Shown: positions 11,201 through 22,507, counted from the stretch's first letter. The stretch: 64,000 bases of DNA from Mytilus trossulus (GCF_036588685.1 NC_086376.1:10493911-10557910); one strand, 5' to 3'. Made by a program: numbers and translations. The notes: generated by a model not told the origin, from the letters alone.

Positions 11201-14200
11201 GAATTGACATCAGTAAATACACATTGTAAGTAACTTGATGAACCTTCAAATCATGTAGCTTGTACTGTAGAAATGACATCAGTAAATACACATTGTAAGT
11301 AACTTGATTAACCTTCAAATAATGTAGCTTGTACTGTAGAAATGACATCAGTAAATACACATTGTAAGTAACTTGATTAACCTTCAAATAAGGTAGCTTG
11401 TACTGTAGAAATGACATCAGTAAATACACATTGTAAGTAACTTGATTAACCTTCAAATAAGGTAGCTTGTACTGTAGAATTGACATCAGTAAATACACAT
11501 TGTAAGTAACTTGATGAACCTTCAAATCATGTGGCTTTTACTGTAGAAATGACATCAGTAAATACACATTGTAAGTAACTTGATGAACCTTCAAATAAGG
11601 TAGCTTGAACTGTAGAAATGACATCAGTAAATACACATTGTAAGTAACTTGATGAACCTTCAAATCATGTAGCTTGTACTGTAGAAATGACATCAGTAAA
11701 TACACATTGTAAGTAACTTGATGAACCTTCAAATAAGGTAGCTTGTACTGTAGAAATGACATCAGTAAATACACATTGTAAGTAACTTGATTAACCTTCA
11801 AATAATGTAGCTTGTACTGTAGAAATGACATCAGTAAATACACATTGTAAGTAACTTGATGAACCTTCAAATCATGTAGCTTGTACTGTAGAAATGACAT
11901 CAGTAAATACACATTGTAAGTAACTTGATGAACCTTCAAATCATGTAGCTTTTACTGTAGAAATGACATCAGTAAATACACATTGTAAGTAACTTGATTA
12001 ACCTTCAAATCATGTAGCTTGTACTGTAGAAATGACATCAGTAAATACATATTGTAAGTAACTTAATGAACCTTCAAATCATGTGGCTTGTACTGTAGAA
12101 TTGACATAAGTTAATACACATTGTAAGTAACTTGATGAACCTTCAAATCATGTAGCTTGTACTGTAGAAATGACTTATAAAGTAAATACACATTGTAAGT
12201 AACTTTACTTACATTGCTTTCACTGTTTTTGAGTTATGTCCCTTTATAAATGGAATAATTGATAAATTATGCATAATGATTTTTACCACTGATTGCAGAT
12301 CAAGATGGACTGTTTGCAGCATCATTATAGCCATTCTTGAGTTATGACCCTTAGTAAATTGTAAAATTGTAGATAAATGCTGTATATTTACAAGTGTTCC
12401 GATTCTCATGGACACATTCTTTATTTGTTTAACAAGAGGTTAGGGTTTTTGATACTGGACTCAAACTGTTAAAAATCATGTTATATTTGGTTAAGCATCA
12501 ATTAAACACTGTGATTTAGAACATCTGATTCCTGGACAAAATTCTGTTATAAATGTATTATGTAAAAAATCATCAATATTTCAATCAGGTAGGTTCAAGA
12601 CAAAAAGTTTTAAAAGCCACAAAAATAAAATGGTTTAAAGCACAAACCCATTTAACAATGTTTTTCTGAGAAAATTTGTTTCAGTACCGGTATGTAGGAA
12701 ATTTATAATGGAACTGGTACAATTCATGGTTTCTAATATGGTAGTCATAATCTCATGAACACAAGTGATTTGAGTTTTTTATTATATTTCATTTTATACA
12801 TAAGACTGGAATATTTAAAAAGAATTTAAAAACTATTGGCTTAAGTTTTCAAATTTATTCCTTCTACTAGTAGATGGAATTCATTCTATCTTTTTTAAAT
12901 ATTCTTATACAAATTATACAACAGATGAGGTAGCTGTGATAGATGAAATACAGATGGTTAGGGACAAGGGTCGTGGCTGGGCCTGGACTAGAGCTTTACT
13001 GGGACTTTGTGCCAAGGAAATACATCTATGTGGGGAGGCTGGTGGTATTGATTTGGTACGAGAACTTATGTTACACACTGGTGATGATGTAGAAGTGAGT
13101 ATAATCAACTTGTGGGCCAGGCACAAATCATAAAAAAATGTATACTTTAAACCTTTTTCCACCAGAATATTAATGTTGCTAAGAAATATGTATTGTTTTG
13201 TTATAATAAAACACCCATGCAACCATGGCATTAGGTAGGGCAACTGGTGCAGTTCCTTCACATGAAATCTATGACATACTTTTGTTCGAAATAATGAATC
13301 AAATTATTTCTGCATTTCAATATAAAGACAAAATATTCTATCATGGCAGATATAGAGCCAATGGATTCATAATATAATTATGATGGAACATCAGATGAAA
13401 TTATAGATTTTTTTCGTCTAGCAATAATTATAACCCCTTATTAAAGTTCACCTATGAAATCAAAAAAACGATAAAATGTCGTTCTTGGATGTTGATGTAA
13501 TTAAAGCTCAAAGATTTACAACACATGGCATTCTTCACCTTGAAATACATTTTAAAGAAACAAATTCTTATCTGTTTCTGCACAGAAATAGCTGTCACTC
13601 ACAGCATGTACCCATTGGTGGCCTTCGGCTGTTGTCTGCTCTATGGTCAGGTTGTTGTCGCTTTGACACATTCACTATTTCCTTTCTCAATTTTATATTA
13701 ACCAATTGACCGTACTGAATTACTACAACAAGGCAAATTAACAGAAAAACAAATTTAGTTTTTATAACTAAATATTATCCATATATATGTATAATAAAGA
13801 AAGGTATAATGAAACACTGGCACAAATATTCAATACATCACCTAACATAAAATTGACAATTGGACACCTGATGATCAGGTGTCCAATTGTCAATTTTATG
13901 TTAGGTGATGTATTGAATATTTGTACACAATCTTCGTCTAACTGTAATAAATGCCAGTGTTTCATTATCATGAGTGATGATGGCAGATCTGTCAAAATAA
14001 CTTCAAATTTGTGTTATGAAATTAAATAAAGAAAGATCCGTGCTTAAATAATCATGACGACTAATTTTCGCATTATTTTTCTACTTGCACAAATTAATCG
14101 CTGTTGAAAATGAGTTGGTTTACAGTATGTTATTAATAGTGTTTGCATCAATGATTATGGACTTTCCCAATTGATTTTCTTCTAAGTTCAGTATTTTTGT

Positions 14201-17200
14201 GATTTTACTTTTTTCTAAAGTATGAAAGTAGAATCAATAAAATTGAAAAAGGAAATGGTGAATGTGTCAAAGCGACAACCACCCGACCATAGAGCAGACA
14301 ACAGCCGATGGCAACCAATGGTTCTTCAATGTCTTCAATTGTTTCTTTTAACATGTTTAACACTCTTCATGTTTTATTTTACAGGTGAAATATTACAAAA
14401 GATTAACAGATTTAGCTTATCTTGATAAAGCTGTTGGTGAGACTATCTATAAACTTATTTATTAAACTAGGCATATATATATTTAACATGACATGAGAAA
14501 GAATTGATCGTTTGAATGCAACTTTTTAGCACAACATTCAGGCCATTTCGTGGTAGCCAGTTTTTATTGGTGGTGGAAGACAAAGTGCCCAGAGAAAACC
14601 ACTGACCTTCTATTGGAAAACTGACAATCCTATTCAATTAAGATTGGAGTCGTGTGCACCCACATTTGAACTCACAACCTCATTGTTGACGAGCTAGTGA
14701 TTACAGTAGTAACTACTTAGTCCACTCGGTCGCATAGGCCTCTACATGAGAAAGAAAGGATGTCAGTTAATGGCAGTGTACAATCTTAACATATGTAATT
14801 GTTTTAATTATTGTATATTCTACTTCATTTTATTGAAAGTATACGTAAATTAGTGATGTTTCAGATGTTTATGAAATATTGCGTGCATATTTAACTCTTT
14901 GAACTGCGTCTGTATAAAGAAAAAATAATTATCTTTCATGCAAAGATTTACATGGTTAGTAAATTCAAACTGCTTTCAACATTTAAAGAGATAGTAGCTC
15001 TGATTTTGACCAAATTATGACCAAGTTTTAAAGATATATACAAAAAATTTACAATAAGATTGCTTAATAATTGAAAAATAATATTGTGTTGCATGCCTAT
15101 TCATCTTATTAATTATGCATTGGGTTTAACTTCCCGATTTTTGCTGACACAGCTAGTGAAATGACCAGATTGGAACATATGCTTTTTGTTTATTTACATA
15201 TTTGATAAATTAAATGTATATATATGTCACCATTTATCAAAATATGTTATCAACAAAAGCCTGCATATTTTTCAAAACCCTAGAAAACAACGTTTTCTTA
15301 ATGAAAAATGAAAATTTATTTAAATTTTATGATGTGTATGATTATTTTTTTTATTTTAGAAAGTTTTGACAATATAAAGCCTGGTGATTGTATAGTATGC
15401 TTCAGTAAAAATGATATATACTTTGTGAGCCAACAGTTAGAAAAAAAGGGAATAAAATGTGCTGTTATATATGGTGGACTGCCTCCAGGTAAGAAAAATT
15501 TACATAAATCGATGCTGAAATTAACAGTTATAAACCAAATGTCAAGCCAATATTCAGTATTGCTGAACAAAATATGTTGAGAAGGTAAACAAAAGGAAAT
15601 AATTAGACAATAAAATCATGGAAATGAATAGTCAAACTTAGATAGGTGTATCATAACCCAAAAAGAATATTTAATGAAACAAATACAATGTATATACATT
15701 GACAAGCTATGCATAGACAATAAACAATAAATTTTGGGGAAATAAGTGAGACCTGAACCTGGCTCACAATTTGAAACGTTTTGAAATGGAAAAAATCTGT
15801 AGCTTTATGGTCTGCTAATTGTAGAAAATATCACAAGGACCCAAGAGCTCCACAGTACCAAACTAGTGTGTTTTCTATAAATCATTTACATTTACAAAGA
15901 ACTTTCTGTAAAAACATTTTAGGTGCGATTTATTTTTATTAATCATCTTTGACTGAAAACTTTGATACAGTTTGACAGTGATTTTGAAAATTTTGGAAAA
16001 ATTGCTAACTCATTGTTCTTGGAAAAAGGAAAAAATAACAACAAAATTAAAATATAGAGAGGGGCGCACATATTCCCTGTGGACACAATTTTGCTGTTTT
16101 ATGATTTTGAGGTTTAAAAACTTCAAAGGAATGCTGAAATTGGAAGATTTTTGGCAAATTTCCTGAATAATAAAACATGATTTCAAAGAAGTATTTCTAA
16201 GTGATTCTTTGACTGAATGCCTTAAAGTTCAGTTCTTTACACATTTGAAATGTCTGCTATTCATCTACAATGAAATTGATTGGATAAATAGTGTTCAAAG
16301 CTGCAGTTATTTGGTTAAAATATATGTGTAACAATGGCGAATATGTGTCCCCCATTGACAAAACATCGGGAAATTTCAAACACCCTTTAATCATACTTTT
16401 CAGATGATTTTTTTCGTACAAACACATTTTCAAGCTTAAAAATATTTACATTTGGAGTCATCTTCATATAGAAATATCAATATACTTCAAAAACATTAAG
16501 ACCTGAACATAAACTTTAGAAAACATGGAAAGATGTGGCGAAAATGAGCACCCCACTCTATATAAAAGTAGTTTATAAAAATTGTAAATATCATGTAATG
16601 AACATTTACTGTTTTGGTAATGATATTTACTGCATTCTATTTTTAGGAGCAAAATTAGCCCAGGCAGCCAGATTTAATGATCCCAATGATCCCTGTAAAG
16701 TAATGGTTGCTACAGATGCTATAGGAATGGGACTTAATTTGTAAGTATTTTACTAAGAAACACACACAGTAGGAAAAAATGTTCAGTTAAAGAAAGTTTG
16801 AATTCTAAGAGAAGTAAGATAGATGTTTACTACAGTTTAATAATGAAGGGGGAACAACATTTTATGGATGTGAAGATGGAGCTGTTTATTTTTTTCATAA
16901 TTCAAGATTTTCTAAATAAAGTCAGTGGCCATTTTTATCAGAACTTTTACAATTAACATATTGAACTAAACAGTATAACTGTGGTCAGTTTAAGTCATAA
17001 GATATTGTATAAAAAGAACTTGAAGAAATTTTGTTAAAAAAGTTCCTGGATTTGTGAAATAACATGTTTATTTGATTTTAAATTCAGGACTTTGTATTTT
17101 ATTTCATAAGATTATGATTCCTGAAAGCAACTTGGATTACTTTATGTGTCAGTGGAACAGTTTTGATGGAAAATTTATGTGATTGCAAATGCATTGCGAA

Positions 17201-20200
17201 CAAGATAACATATCAACATTAATATCTTTTATTTTTCAATAGAGCAATCAAAAGAGTTATATTTTATTCTCTAACAAAACCAACTATTATGGACAATGGA
17301 CAAGTTGAGATTGATGTTGTTGATACATCTACAGCACTTCAGATAGGGGGCAGGGCAGGCAGATTTGGAACACAATTTGAACATGGAGAAGTGACAACAT
17401 TTAGGAGGAAAGATTTACAATTATTAACAGACATAATTACTAGATCTGTAGATAGTATAAAGGTAATTACTAGATCTGTAGATAGTATAAAGGTAATTAC
17501 TAGATCTGTAGATAGTATAAAGGTAATTACTAGATCTGTAGACAGTATAAAGGTAATTACTAGATCTGTAGATAGTATAAAGGTAATTACTAGATCTGTA
17601 GATAGTATAAAGGTATTGATTTGTTTGTTTGGTTAAATGCCACATTTTGTTGTGTCTTCTTATTTGTATGGAGAATAATATATTTTTAAGAGCAATGCTA
17701 AAAAAATCACTGAATATCTGAGTGATAGCTCTAGGGCATTTTTCTAAGATGAGTTCTTAAAACAAAAGATGATGAGTTTAAGCTAAATTGATTTATTCCT
17801 ATGTACTTGTCTGGCATTATTGTTACATGAACAAGTTTCAGACTCATAGCAAATTTGTCGTAAAGAATGTTATCTCAAAATTACTTCATCATTATTATTA
17901 ATCCCTTTTTAAATTGGACTGGTGTTCCAATGGCCATCAGATCAGTTCTAGACATGTTTGCTTTGAATAATTTGATGTCTTTTTCAGCAAGCTGGCTTAC
18001 ATCCTACTGCAGATCAGATAGAATTATTTGCATATCATCTCCCTAGTGCCACATTATGTAATCTGATAGTAAGTAGATTTTTAAAAATCAAATATTATAT
18101 TTGATAGAAGAATGATCAAATTTATTAGGTTTAAGAGATTAAGATAACATTTGAATGCTTGTTTACTGATTTATTGAAAGGGAAATTAAAATCTTTCAAT
18201 TGATGGGATTTTTTTGTGCGGTATTGTTCCTGTTGCATTATTAAAGACCATTAAATTTAAGCTTTTGAAAGTCACCTTTGAACACTTGACTTTATAAGAC
18301 TGCAACAGCCTCTGTTGCCTTATGGTGGCCTGTTTGATTTGAGTGCCACATATTTTGGGTATGAACCTGTTTGGGTATTTGATTTTTTTTTTTTAAATTT
18401 TAAATTTGTTGCTACTTTGCTAAGCATGCATCATTAAAGTATAAAGAGCAAAGACAGGTAGACTCGAAGTCAAAATAATGTGTCTGAGTAGGGTGACATG
18501 TCTGTCTGCTGACTGCTACTGTGTACAAAAAAACACCTTAATAATTTGGCTCAGGGTGTTGGTCTTGTACAAAGCATGGTTCATATTTAAATCTCACATG
18601 TGTTTGTCCTGTAAATGCATTACATTTGTCCCTATATTAAACATCCATCTATCATTTGACTGCAATAACATTATTATTTATTTTTCTTTTGTTTTGTATT
18701 GGTTAATCTTGTTTAAGTTTCTTGTGATGCTACAAACATATAGTAAATCTGATACATATTTCTTTTTTTCCAGGATATTTTTATAGTTTTGTCGGAGTTA
18801 GATAACGCTAACTTTTTCATGTGTAACTTGGATGATTTTAAAATCCTTGCTGAAATGATAGAGCATATACCATTAACATTGAGAGTTAGATATGTTTTAT
18901 GCTGTTCTCCAATATCACGAAATAAAGCATTTGTGTGCTCCATGTTTCAAAAGGTAATTTATAACATTTAAATGAATCTGGTTTTATTGGAATGTTTACA
19001 TCATATATTTCAGCATTTAACAAAATACTTATATCTCCCAGTGACTAATGTCAAAATACAATGAGATAATAGCCTTAAATTTGTAATTTCTTTAATGAAA
19101 AATGCACCCCCAAAAAAGACACTGTCATTCAGTTTTGTACATTTTGTGAGCAGAGGATTATATAATATAGTCAAATACGAACTTATAACCCTGTCAAAGT
19201 ATCATACTTAACATATATTTTAAGAAATTCAACCAAAAACTGACAAAAAAAGACTCATTTTTTCATTCATTCTTAAAAATGCAGATTTTGAGTTTTCCTC
19301 ATGTTAGATTTTATGGGGTTTTTTTTCTGTTTATATTAAGGGCTTAATGCTTTAGATTAGAATAAACATTTTCTGTTGCAATTAGTTTGAGGTTAAAACT
19401 CAGATTGACTGAACTAAAAATGCATGATAATATTTCTAAATAAAGAATGCATGAAAAAATTACTGAATAAGCAGAACATGGTAAAATTTTTATGTGTACA
19501 TCATCTGAAAGTTAGAATGACTTAGTATTGGTCTCAGGGTGTATAATTTTTTTACTTTTAACTTTAGTTTGCAAGACAACTTCATGTTGGAGAGCCATTG
19601 ACATTTGATTGGTTGTGTGGACAGATAGGAACTATAAGTGAACCAAAGACAATAAATGATCTCGTCCATCTAGAGGATATATTTGATGTGTTTGATCTGT
19701 ACCTTTGGCTTAGGTAATTAGATGTATTTATTGAATAAGAAGATGTTGTATGATTGCCAATGAGACAACTCTTCAACAGAGACCATATTACTTAAATGTT
19801 AATTTGTCACTGTATGGCCTTCAACAATGAGTAAAACTCATACCTCATAGTTCGCTATAAAAAGGCCCTGTATTTAGCTAGCTTTCAGTTTCAACTCCCA
19901 ACTTAAAGTCACATTATGTTTTAGTAATGTATTTTTAAAAATAGAAGTGAAGTTGTTGACAGGGTAATTTTGCACAAATAAAGAGTCTTATATTAATACA
20001 TTGTTTTTGTACTCTGATGTTGCAAACTGTGAATGGTGCACTGTCAATTTAACAGTTTGGCGGCAGAACATAATTTGTATTAAAAACCAAGTCAAATACC
20101 AAATTTGTGTCAATCATAATTCGTATATGATGTCCAACTGATTATTATAATTGCCCTTTGTTGCTTAGTCTTAAGGGATTAAAATCGGGATAAGATAAAT

Positions 20201-21364
20201 ATGTCTGGCTGGGTTGAATTCTTTTTGGAAACCCTGATACAGATTCATTTCAAAAGTTTTGCACAATTTTTAAGGTGGTACCAAACACCTTGAATAAAAT
20301 TAATTCGGCTCGTTAAATTTTCATAAAATTTTTACAAAATATTTATTTTGCCTATTTGACAAAAATATCAAAATTTCAAAAAACTTGAACCAGACAAATT
20401 ATCTGAAAAAATTGGCTGGATATGAAGCAGTTTGACAAACAGTAATTTTGATCATTGAGGAGCTTCATATTTTCTAAACAATAGAACATGATTAAAACAT
20501 TCAACTGATTTTACAGAGTTATCTCCCTGTAGTATTACATACCACCTTTAACTTTTATCAAACATTTATTTAGTGAAAAAGTATTAAAGTAATCATAGTT
20601 AACAGTGTTTTCAGACAAATGAAGATTTTAAATACCTAGTCTCTCTTTGCTCTTCATTTGGAAGGAAACAGTAAAAAAAGGTTCTAAATTATAAATTACA
20701 GCACTGAATTTGGACTTGGCATTGGCCTTTACTTCTTTTAATAGACTACATTGAATCTGTGGGGATTTAGTATTAAGCTTACCAATATTGATCTTGATAC
20801 AATACATTAAGACAAAATGCTTTTTGTGGGTTTTTTGCTGTGCATGTACTGATGTTGTGTCATGGATGGATGCCCATATCCTTCGTTTTACTATTTAATA
20901 TAACTGAATAAATTAGAACAGTAAATATAGTATTTATTTTTTATAGGTTCCGCTTTCCAGAAATGTTCCCAGATTTTGAAGCAGTGCAACAAACTCAAAA
21001 AGAATTAGATATTATAATTCAAGAAGCAGTTCAGAGAATAACAGTATTATTGAAAACGACTGAATCGTCAATACAAACTTCAAAGGAAGCCACTCCAGAT
21101 CTTAGTGACGAGTCAGATTCAATTCTCGGTGGACTACTCAACGAAGTTGGCAAATTATTTAAACCAAATCGTAAAAATAATGTTGAAAAAGACCAGCCAG
21201 AATCAGCTAAAGCACCTTCACATCCGGAAGGGAAATTAACTCAGGATTTACTGAAATCAAATATTCTTACGCCGGAAATGTTAGAAAAATTAAAAGCTGA
21301 ATGGTCTGAGCAACATTTAAAACGTAATAGACATGTTAGAACTTCTAGGAAACCAATTAAGTAA
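2230..21364 (+). CDS. SUPV3L1: SUPV3L1/SUV3 mitochondrial ATP-dependent RNA helicase (15 exons)
   Basis: Coding exons: 2230-2506, 6918-6995, 7527-7634, 8749-8863, 9444-9612, 10769-10880, 12925-13094, 14385-14436, 15360-15488, 16647-16740, 17243-17462, 17988-18068, 18774-18953, 19568-19713, 20947-21364. All have GT/AG borders and matching phases, and total 2349 nt (782 aa), close to the roughly 786 aa of the human protein. Visible motifs are Walker A GPTNSGKT (209-216), DEIQ (293-296), [11 protein letters not shown] (425-435) and [10 protein letters not shown] (468-477). The C-terminal part contains [13 protein letters not shown] and the [13 protein letters not shown] segment typical of SUV3. 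In the known family the enzyme unwinds RNA in the mitochondrial matrix and works with PNPase in RNA turnover. The start ATG is the first after an in-frame TGA at 2209. The N-terminus is basic and almost acid-free for its first 20 residues, consistent with a transit peptide. Exons 6 and 11 carry tandemly amplified donor regions (listed separately). Exon joins are manual and untested by RNA. Confidence 0.95.
2784..6062 (+). mobile_element. Degraded Penelope-like retroelement (Naiad-like domain order) in SUPV3L1 intron 1
   Basis: Sense-oriented in intron 1. The order is a segment resembling the end of a GIY-YIG nuclease ([15 protein letters not shown], near 2964-3008), then a CNC motif (near 3581-3589), then a reverse transcriptase. 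The 3' part (5042-5419, then UTR to about 6062) continues the thumb-type region and an untranslated tail. Placing the nuclease before the RT matches the permuted Naiad/Chlamys-type Penelope-like elements. The coding frame is broken by a frame change around 3297-3400, a TGA at 3989-3991 and a TAA at 5039-5041. The nuclease start is missing, so this copy is dead. The tail recurs inverted at 8021-8499. Confidence 0.8.
4127..5041 (+). pseudogene. Reverse transcriptase core of the Penelope-like element
   Basis: This 304-residue open stretch carries recognisable RT motifs. YWLPKLHK lies at its start. [11 protein letters not shown] (about 91-101) is motif A with its aspartate, [11 protein letters not shown] (about 175-185) is motif B, and YLDD (221-224, near nt 4787-4798) is motif C with both aspartates. 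This combination is characteristic of Penelope-like RTs rather than LINE or LTR elements. The catalytic residues survive, but in-frame stops cut the frame on both sides (TGA 3989, TAA 5039), so no full protein can be made. It was inserted in the intron and probably never belonged to the host mRNA. Confidence 0.85.
6170..6660 (+). repeat. Dispersed intronic repeat (inverted partner at 51120-51620)
   Basis: Blocks such as TTTCAGAGTTATAAGCAAAA, AGTTTCAGAGGAGAAGATT and GGGGTCAACTGACCATTTTG recur in reverse complement and order at 51120-51620. No ORF. Class unassigned; probably the remnant of a transposable element with many copies. Confidence 0.65.
8021..8499 (-). mobile_element. 5'-truncated tail copy of the Penelope-like element, inverted
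   Basis: The reverse complement matches 5586-6062 almost base for base, from GTCAGTTAACTGCTAGTAGT to the terminal block CATTTCCATTCTCAATTTTA. Only the untranslated tail is present, as expected for 5' truncation at insertion. It sits in SUPV3L1 intron 3, opposite in orientation to the copy in intron 1. Confidence 0.85.
8960..9060 (-). repeat. Dispersed repeat fragment (related to 41110-41215)
   Basis: CTATATAAAAAAA followed by a GAAACGAGAAAC-type stretch and CGACAACCA recurs at about 41120-41180. It resembles the reverse of the CGTTTCTCGTTT block in the repeats at 40080 and 57230. Located in SUPV3L1 intron 4. Confidence 0.45.
10826..12206 (+). repeat. 69-bp tandem array, about 20 copies, spanning the exon 6 splice donor
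   Basis: The unit consists of the last about 55 nt of SUPV3L1 exon 6 plus the first about 14 nt of intron 6. It contains TGTAGAAATGACATCAGTAA followed by the donor GTAAGTAACTTGAT. The first unit is the real exon end (10826-10880); the rest fill most of the first two-thirds of intron 6. The GTAAGT donor is kept in 19 of 20 units; unit 2 has GTTAGT. The unit length is a multiple of three, which is why long ORFs appear on the opposite strand. On the sense strand, reading past a donor meets TAA within three codons. Confidence 0.95.
12215..12430 (+). repeat. Dispersed repeat related to 21830-22180 and 61140-61530
   Basis: GAGTTATGTCCCTTTATAAA and CATGGACACATTCTTTATTT recur, with changes, at 21830-22180, and looser similarity is seen at 61320-61530. 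No coding content. Probably a high-copy bivalve repeat; class unknown. Confidence 0.5.
13640..13697 (+). repeat. Short tail repeat (CTTTGACACATTC family)
   Basis: TATGGTCAGGTTGTTGTCGC followed by TTTGACACATTCACTATTTC matches the 3' end of the Penelope-like element at 6010-6062. Other sense copies lie at about 24049, 24232, 30430, 31268 and 56425. An antisense copy lies at 14236-14310. These look like severely truncated insertions or a tail shared by several element types. Confidence 0.65.
13806..13968. mobile_element. Near-perfect palindromic hairpin element
   Basis: The terminal repeats ATAATGAAACACTGGCA (13806-13822) and its reverse complement (13952-13968) enclose a palindrome. Its two 51-bp arms are separated by one base near 13873. 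The right side has a 28-bp spacer that the left lacks. No ORF. Located in SUPV3L1 intron 7. Confidence 0.8.
14236..14310 (-). repeat. Antisense tail repeat (CTTTGACACATTC family)
   Basis: Reads AATGTGTCAAAGCGACAACC then CACCCGACCATAGAGCAGAC on the + strand, the reverse complement of the copy at 13620-13697. The two copies face each other across the palindromic element and could pair in the pre-mRNA. Confidence 0.65.
14525..14745 (-). mobile_element. tRNA-derived SINE with Meta-like domain
   Basis: On the - strand a tRNA-like head contains a box-A-like GCGACCGAGTGGACT and a box-B-like GAGTTCAAATG. It is followed by the block TCTCTGGGCACTTTGTCTTC, CACCACCAATAAAAACTGGC and CACGAAATGGCCTGAAT. 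That central block resembles the Meta domain described for molluscan SINEs. It sits in SUPV3L1 intron 8. The cloverleaf is not intact enough to be a tRNA gene. Confidence 0.7.
17433..17612 (+). repeat. 30-bp tandem array, 6 copies, spanning the exon 11 splice donor
   Basis: The unit is TAATTACTAGATCTGTAGAT plus AGTATAAAGG. The first copy encodes the conserved exon 11 end ([10 protein letters not shown]) and stops at the AAG|GTAATT donor (17463). Five more copies follow, each with AAG|GTAATT, the last with AAG|GTATTG (17613). One copy has a single change (GACAGT for GATAGT). The 30-bp period keeps the reading frame open through all six copies, so any of the six donors would give an in-frame mRNA. 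Confidence 0.95.
19728..19865 (+). repeat. Dispersed repeat (TATGATTGCCAATGAGACAAC family)
   Basis: The block AAGAAGATGTTGTATGATTG through CCTTCAACAATGAGTAAAAC recurs in diverged form at 21720-21835 and partly at 7978-8010 and 39345-39440. It is probably a short interspersed repeat; no promoter boxes were recognised. Confidence 0.6.
20270..20551. mobile_element. MITE with GGTGGTACC ends at TTAA sites, copy 1
   Basis: Begins TTAAGGTGGTACC and ends TACCACCTTTAA. Related copies lie at 25692-25975 (reverse) and 25976-26170 (partial). TTAA at both ends suggests a piggyBac/Kolobok-type target, but the TTAA overlaps the inverted repeat, so this is tentative. Confidence 0.65.
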
Positions 21365-21583
21365 ATATGATAATTTTATGAAATTTGTTTTTTCTTTCAT
21401 GCCTGTTATAATTTCAGTGGATGCTCCCCTTATATATGACATTTATTGTGTCTGAAATTAGTTGAAACAACTGCATTATATCTTGTGGCCAAGTCATTTC
21501 TCTTTTTAAATATTTTTAATATATTTTATACCAATTAGAAATTTATCTGAAAATACAATGAACTTTATTTCTTAAGCATTTTT

Positions 21584-21646
21584 AATAAAAAAATTATAAT
21601 CAAAGTTTAATTTTTACATTTGAGTTTTCCAATTTGATTAAATAAA
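21584..21646 (+). terminator. Candidate SUPV3L1 polyadenylation signals
   Basis: AATAAA hexamers lie at 21584-21589 and 21641-21646, about 220 and 277 nt after the stop codon, in AT-rich sequence. This is a plausible 3' UTR end. The motif is common by chance in such sequence. Confidence 0.45.
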
Positions 21647-21719
21647 ATGAGCTGAGGAAATATAAAAGAGGAATGACTTTTCTCCACGTACTGTAGGTTT
21701 GTTTTTCTAATATTTAAAT

Positions 21720-22180
21720 AAGAATTTATGATATGATTGACAACAAAACAACTCTTGAGCAGAGAATAAATGACTTAGAAGTTACAAAAATAGGTCATTG
21801 TAACCTTCAACAATGAGCAAAACCCATACCACATTTGGTGTTGCACTTTAACTGTTCTAGAGTTATGTCCCTTTATAAATGGAAAAGTTGCAAAAGATTT
21901 AGTTTCCAATCTCTAACTTGAGTTTGCCTCAACCAAATGTTATGAAATTTATAAAACAATGCAAAAGTTTTAGTTTCCGTTATGTAACTTAAATTTGGCC
22001 CATCCAAACATTACGAGACCTATACTATTCACAATCCTTATTACCACAAAACTCAGAAAAGTTCAAATTTGGATATCATCACTTTTGTCGTGTTATATCC
22101 TTTTATAATGTTTTATGCAAAACTGGGCATCATCTGTTCATGGGGACACATTCTCCATTTATTTACCCTAATTCCCAGTT
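21720..22180 (+). repeat. Composite dispersed repeats after SUPV3L1
   Basis: 21720-21835 matches the TATGATTG...CCTTCAACAATGAG family at 19728. 21840-22180 matches the GAGTTATGTCCCTTTATAAA family at 12215. Both are non-coding and diverged. Confidence 0.5.
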
Positions 22181-22453
22181 TTAACCCCCAAATTTAATCC
22201 AAACCTTTCTTTTGTGGCATTGAACATTGTGTTACATTTTCATACAGATCTGAAAGCACTTGGTTATAATCCAATTTTCTGTGAGGCTAATGTTTTAATC
22301 AAGAGTTGTACGATCCTAACCTCAAATATTTTATGAAATGTGGTTTGATTAGGCCCTGGCATAACAAAATGTGAAACAAATCTGTGAATAGGATTATGAA
22401 GATGATTTGATAAAATGTGAAGTGTTTAATTTTTCTCAAATTCACTGGTGTCA

Positions 22454-22507
22454 AAGGGAGATAATTTTGCAGCAAAAATCAACATTACCAAAATTATCTC
22501 CCTTTCA
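22454..22507. repeat. Short perfect hairpin
   Basis: AAAGGGAGATAATTTTG pairs with CAAAATTATCTCCCTTT across a 20-base loop. It may be a small foldback element or a solitary stem; no flanking duplication was identified. Confidence 0.6.

Larger units (their letters stand above)
15489..20946 (+). other. SUPV3L1 introns 9-14, mostly unremarkable
   Basis: Apart from the exons, the 30-bp array and the repeats at 19728-19865 and 20270-20551, these introns are AT-rich. I see no further genes, RNA genes or clear elements in 15489-16646, 16741-17242, 18069-18773 or 18954-19567. Confidence 0.6.

Noticed and set aside
10788..11939. Long - strand ORFs (245 and 133 residues) of 23-residue repeats
   Set aside because: They are the reverse reading of the 69-bp exon 6 array. 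The unit is divisible by three and happens to lack stops; there is no independent start context or domain.
10826..12206. CRISPR-like array
   Set aside because: Units are contiguous with no unique spacers, include exon sequence, and the genome is eukaryotic.
14640..14740. tRNA gene on the - strand
   Set aside because: Boxes A and B are degenerate and the cloverleaf is not intact; the flanking Meta-like block marks a SINE.
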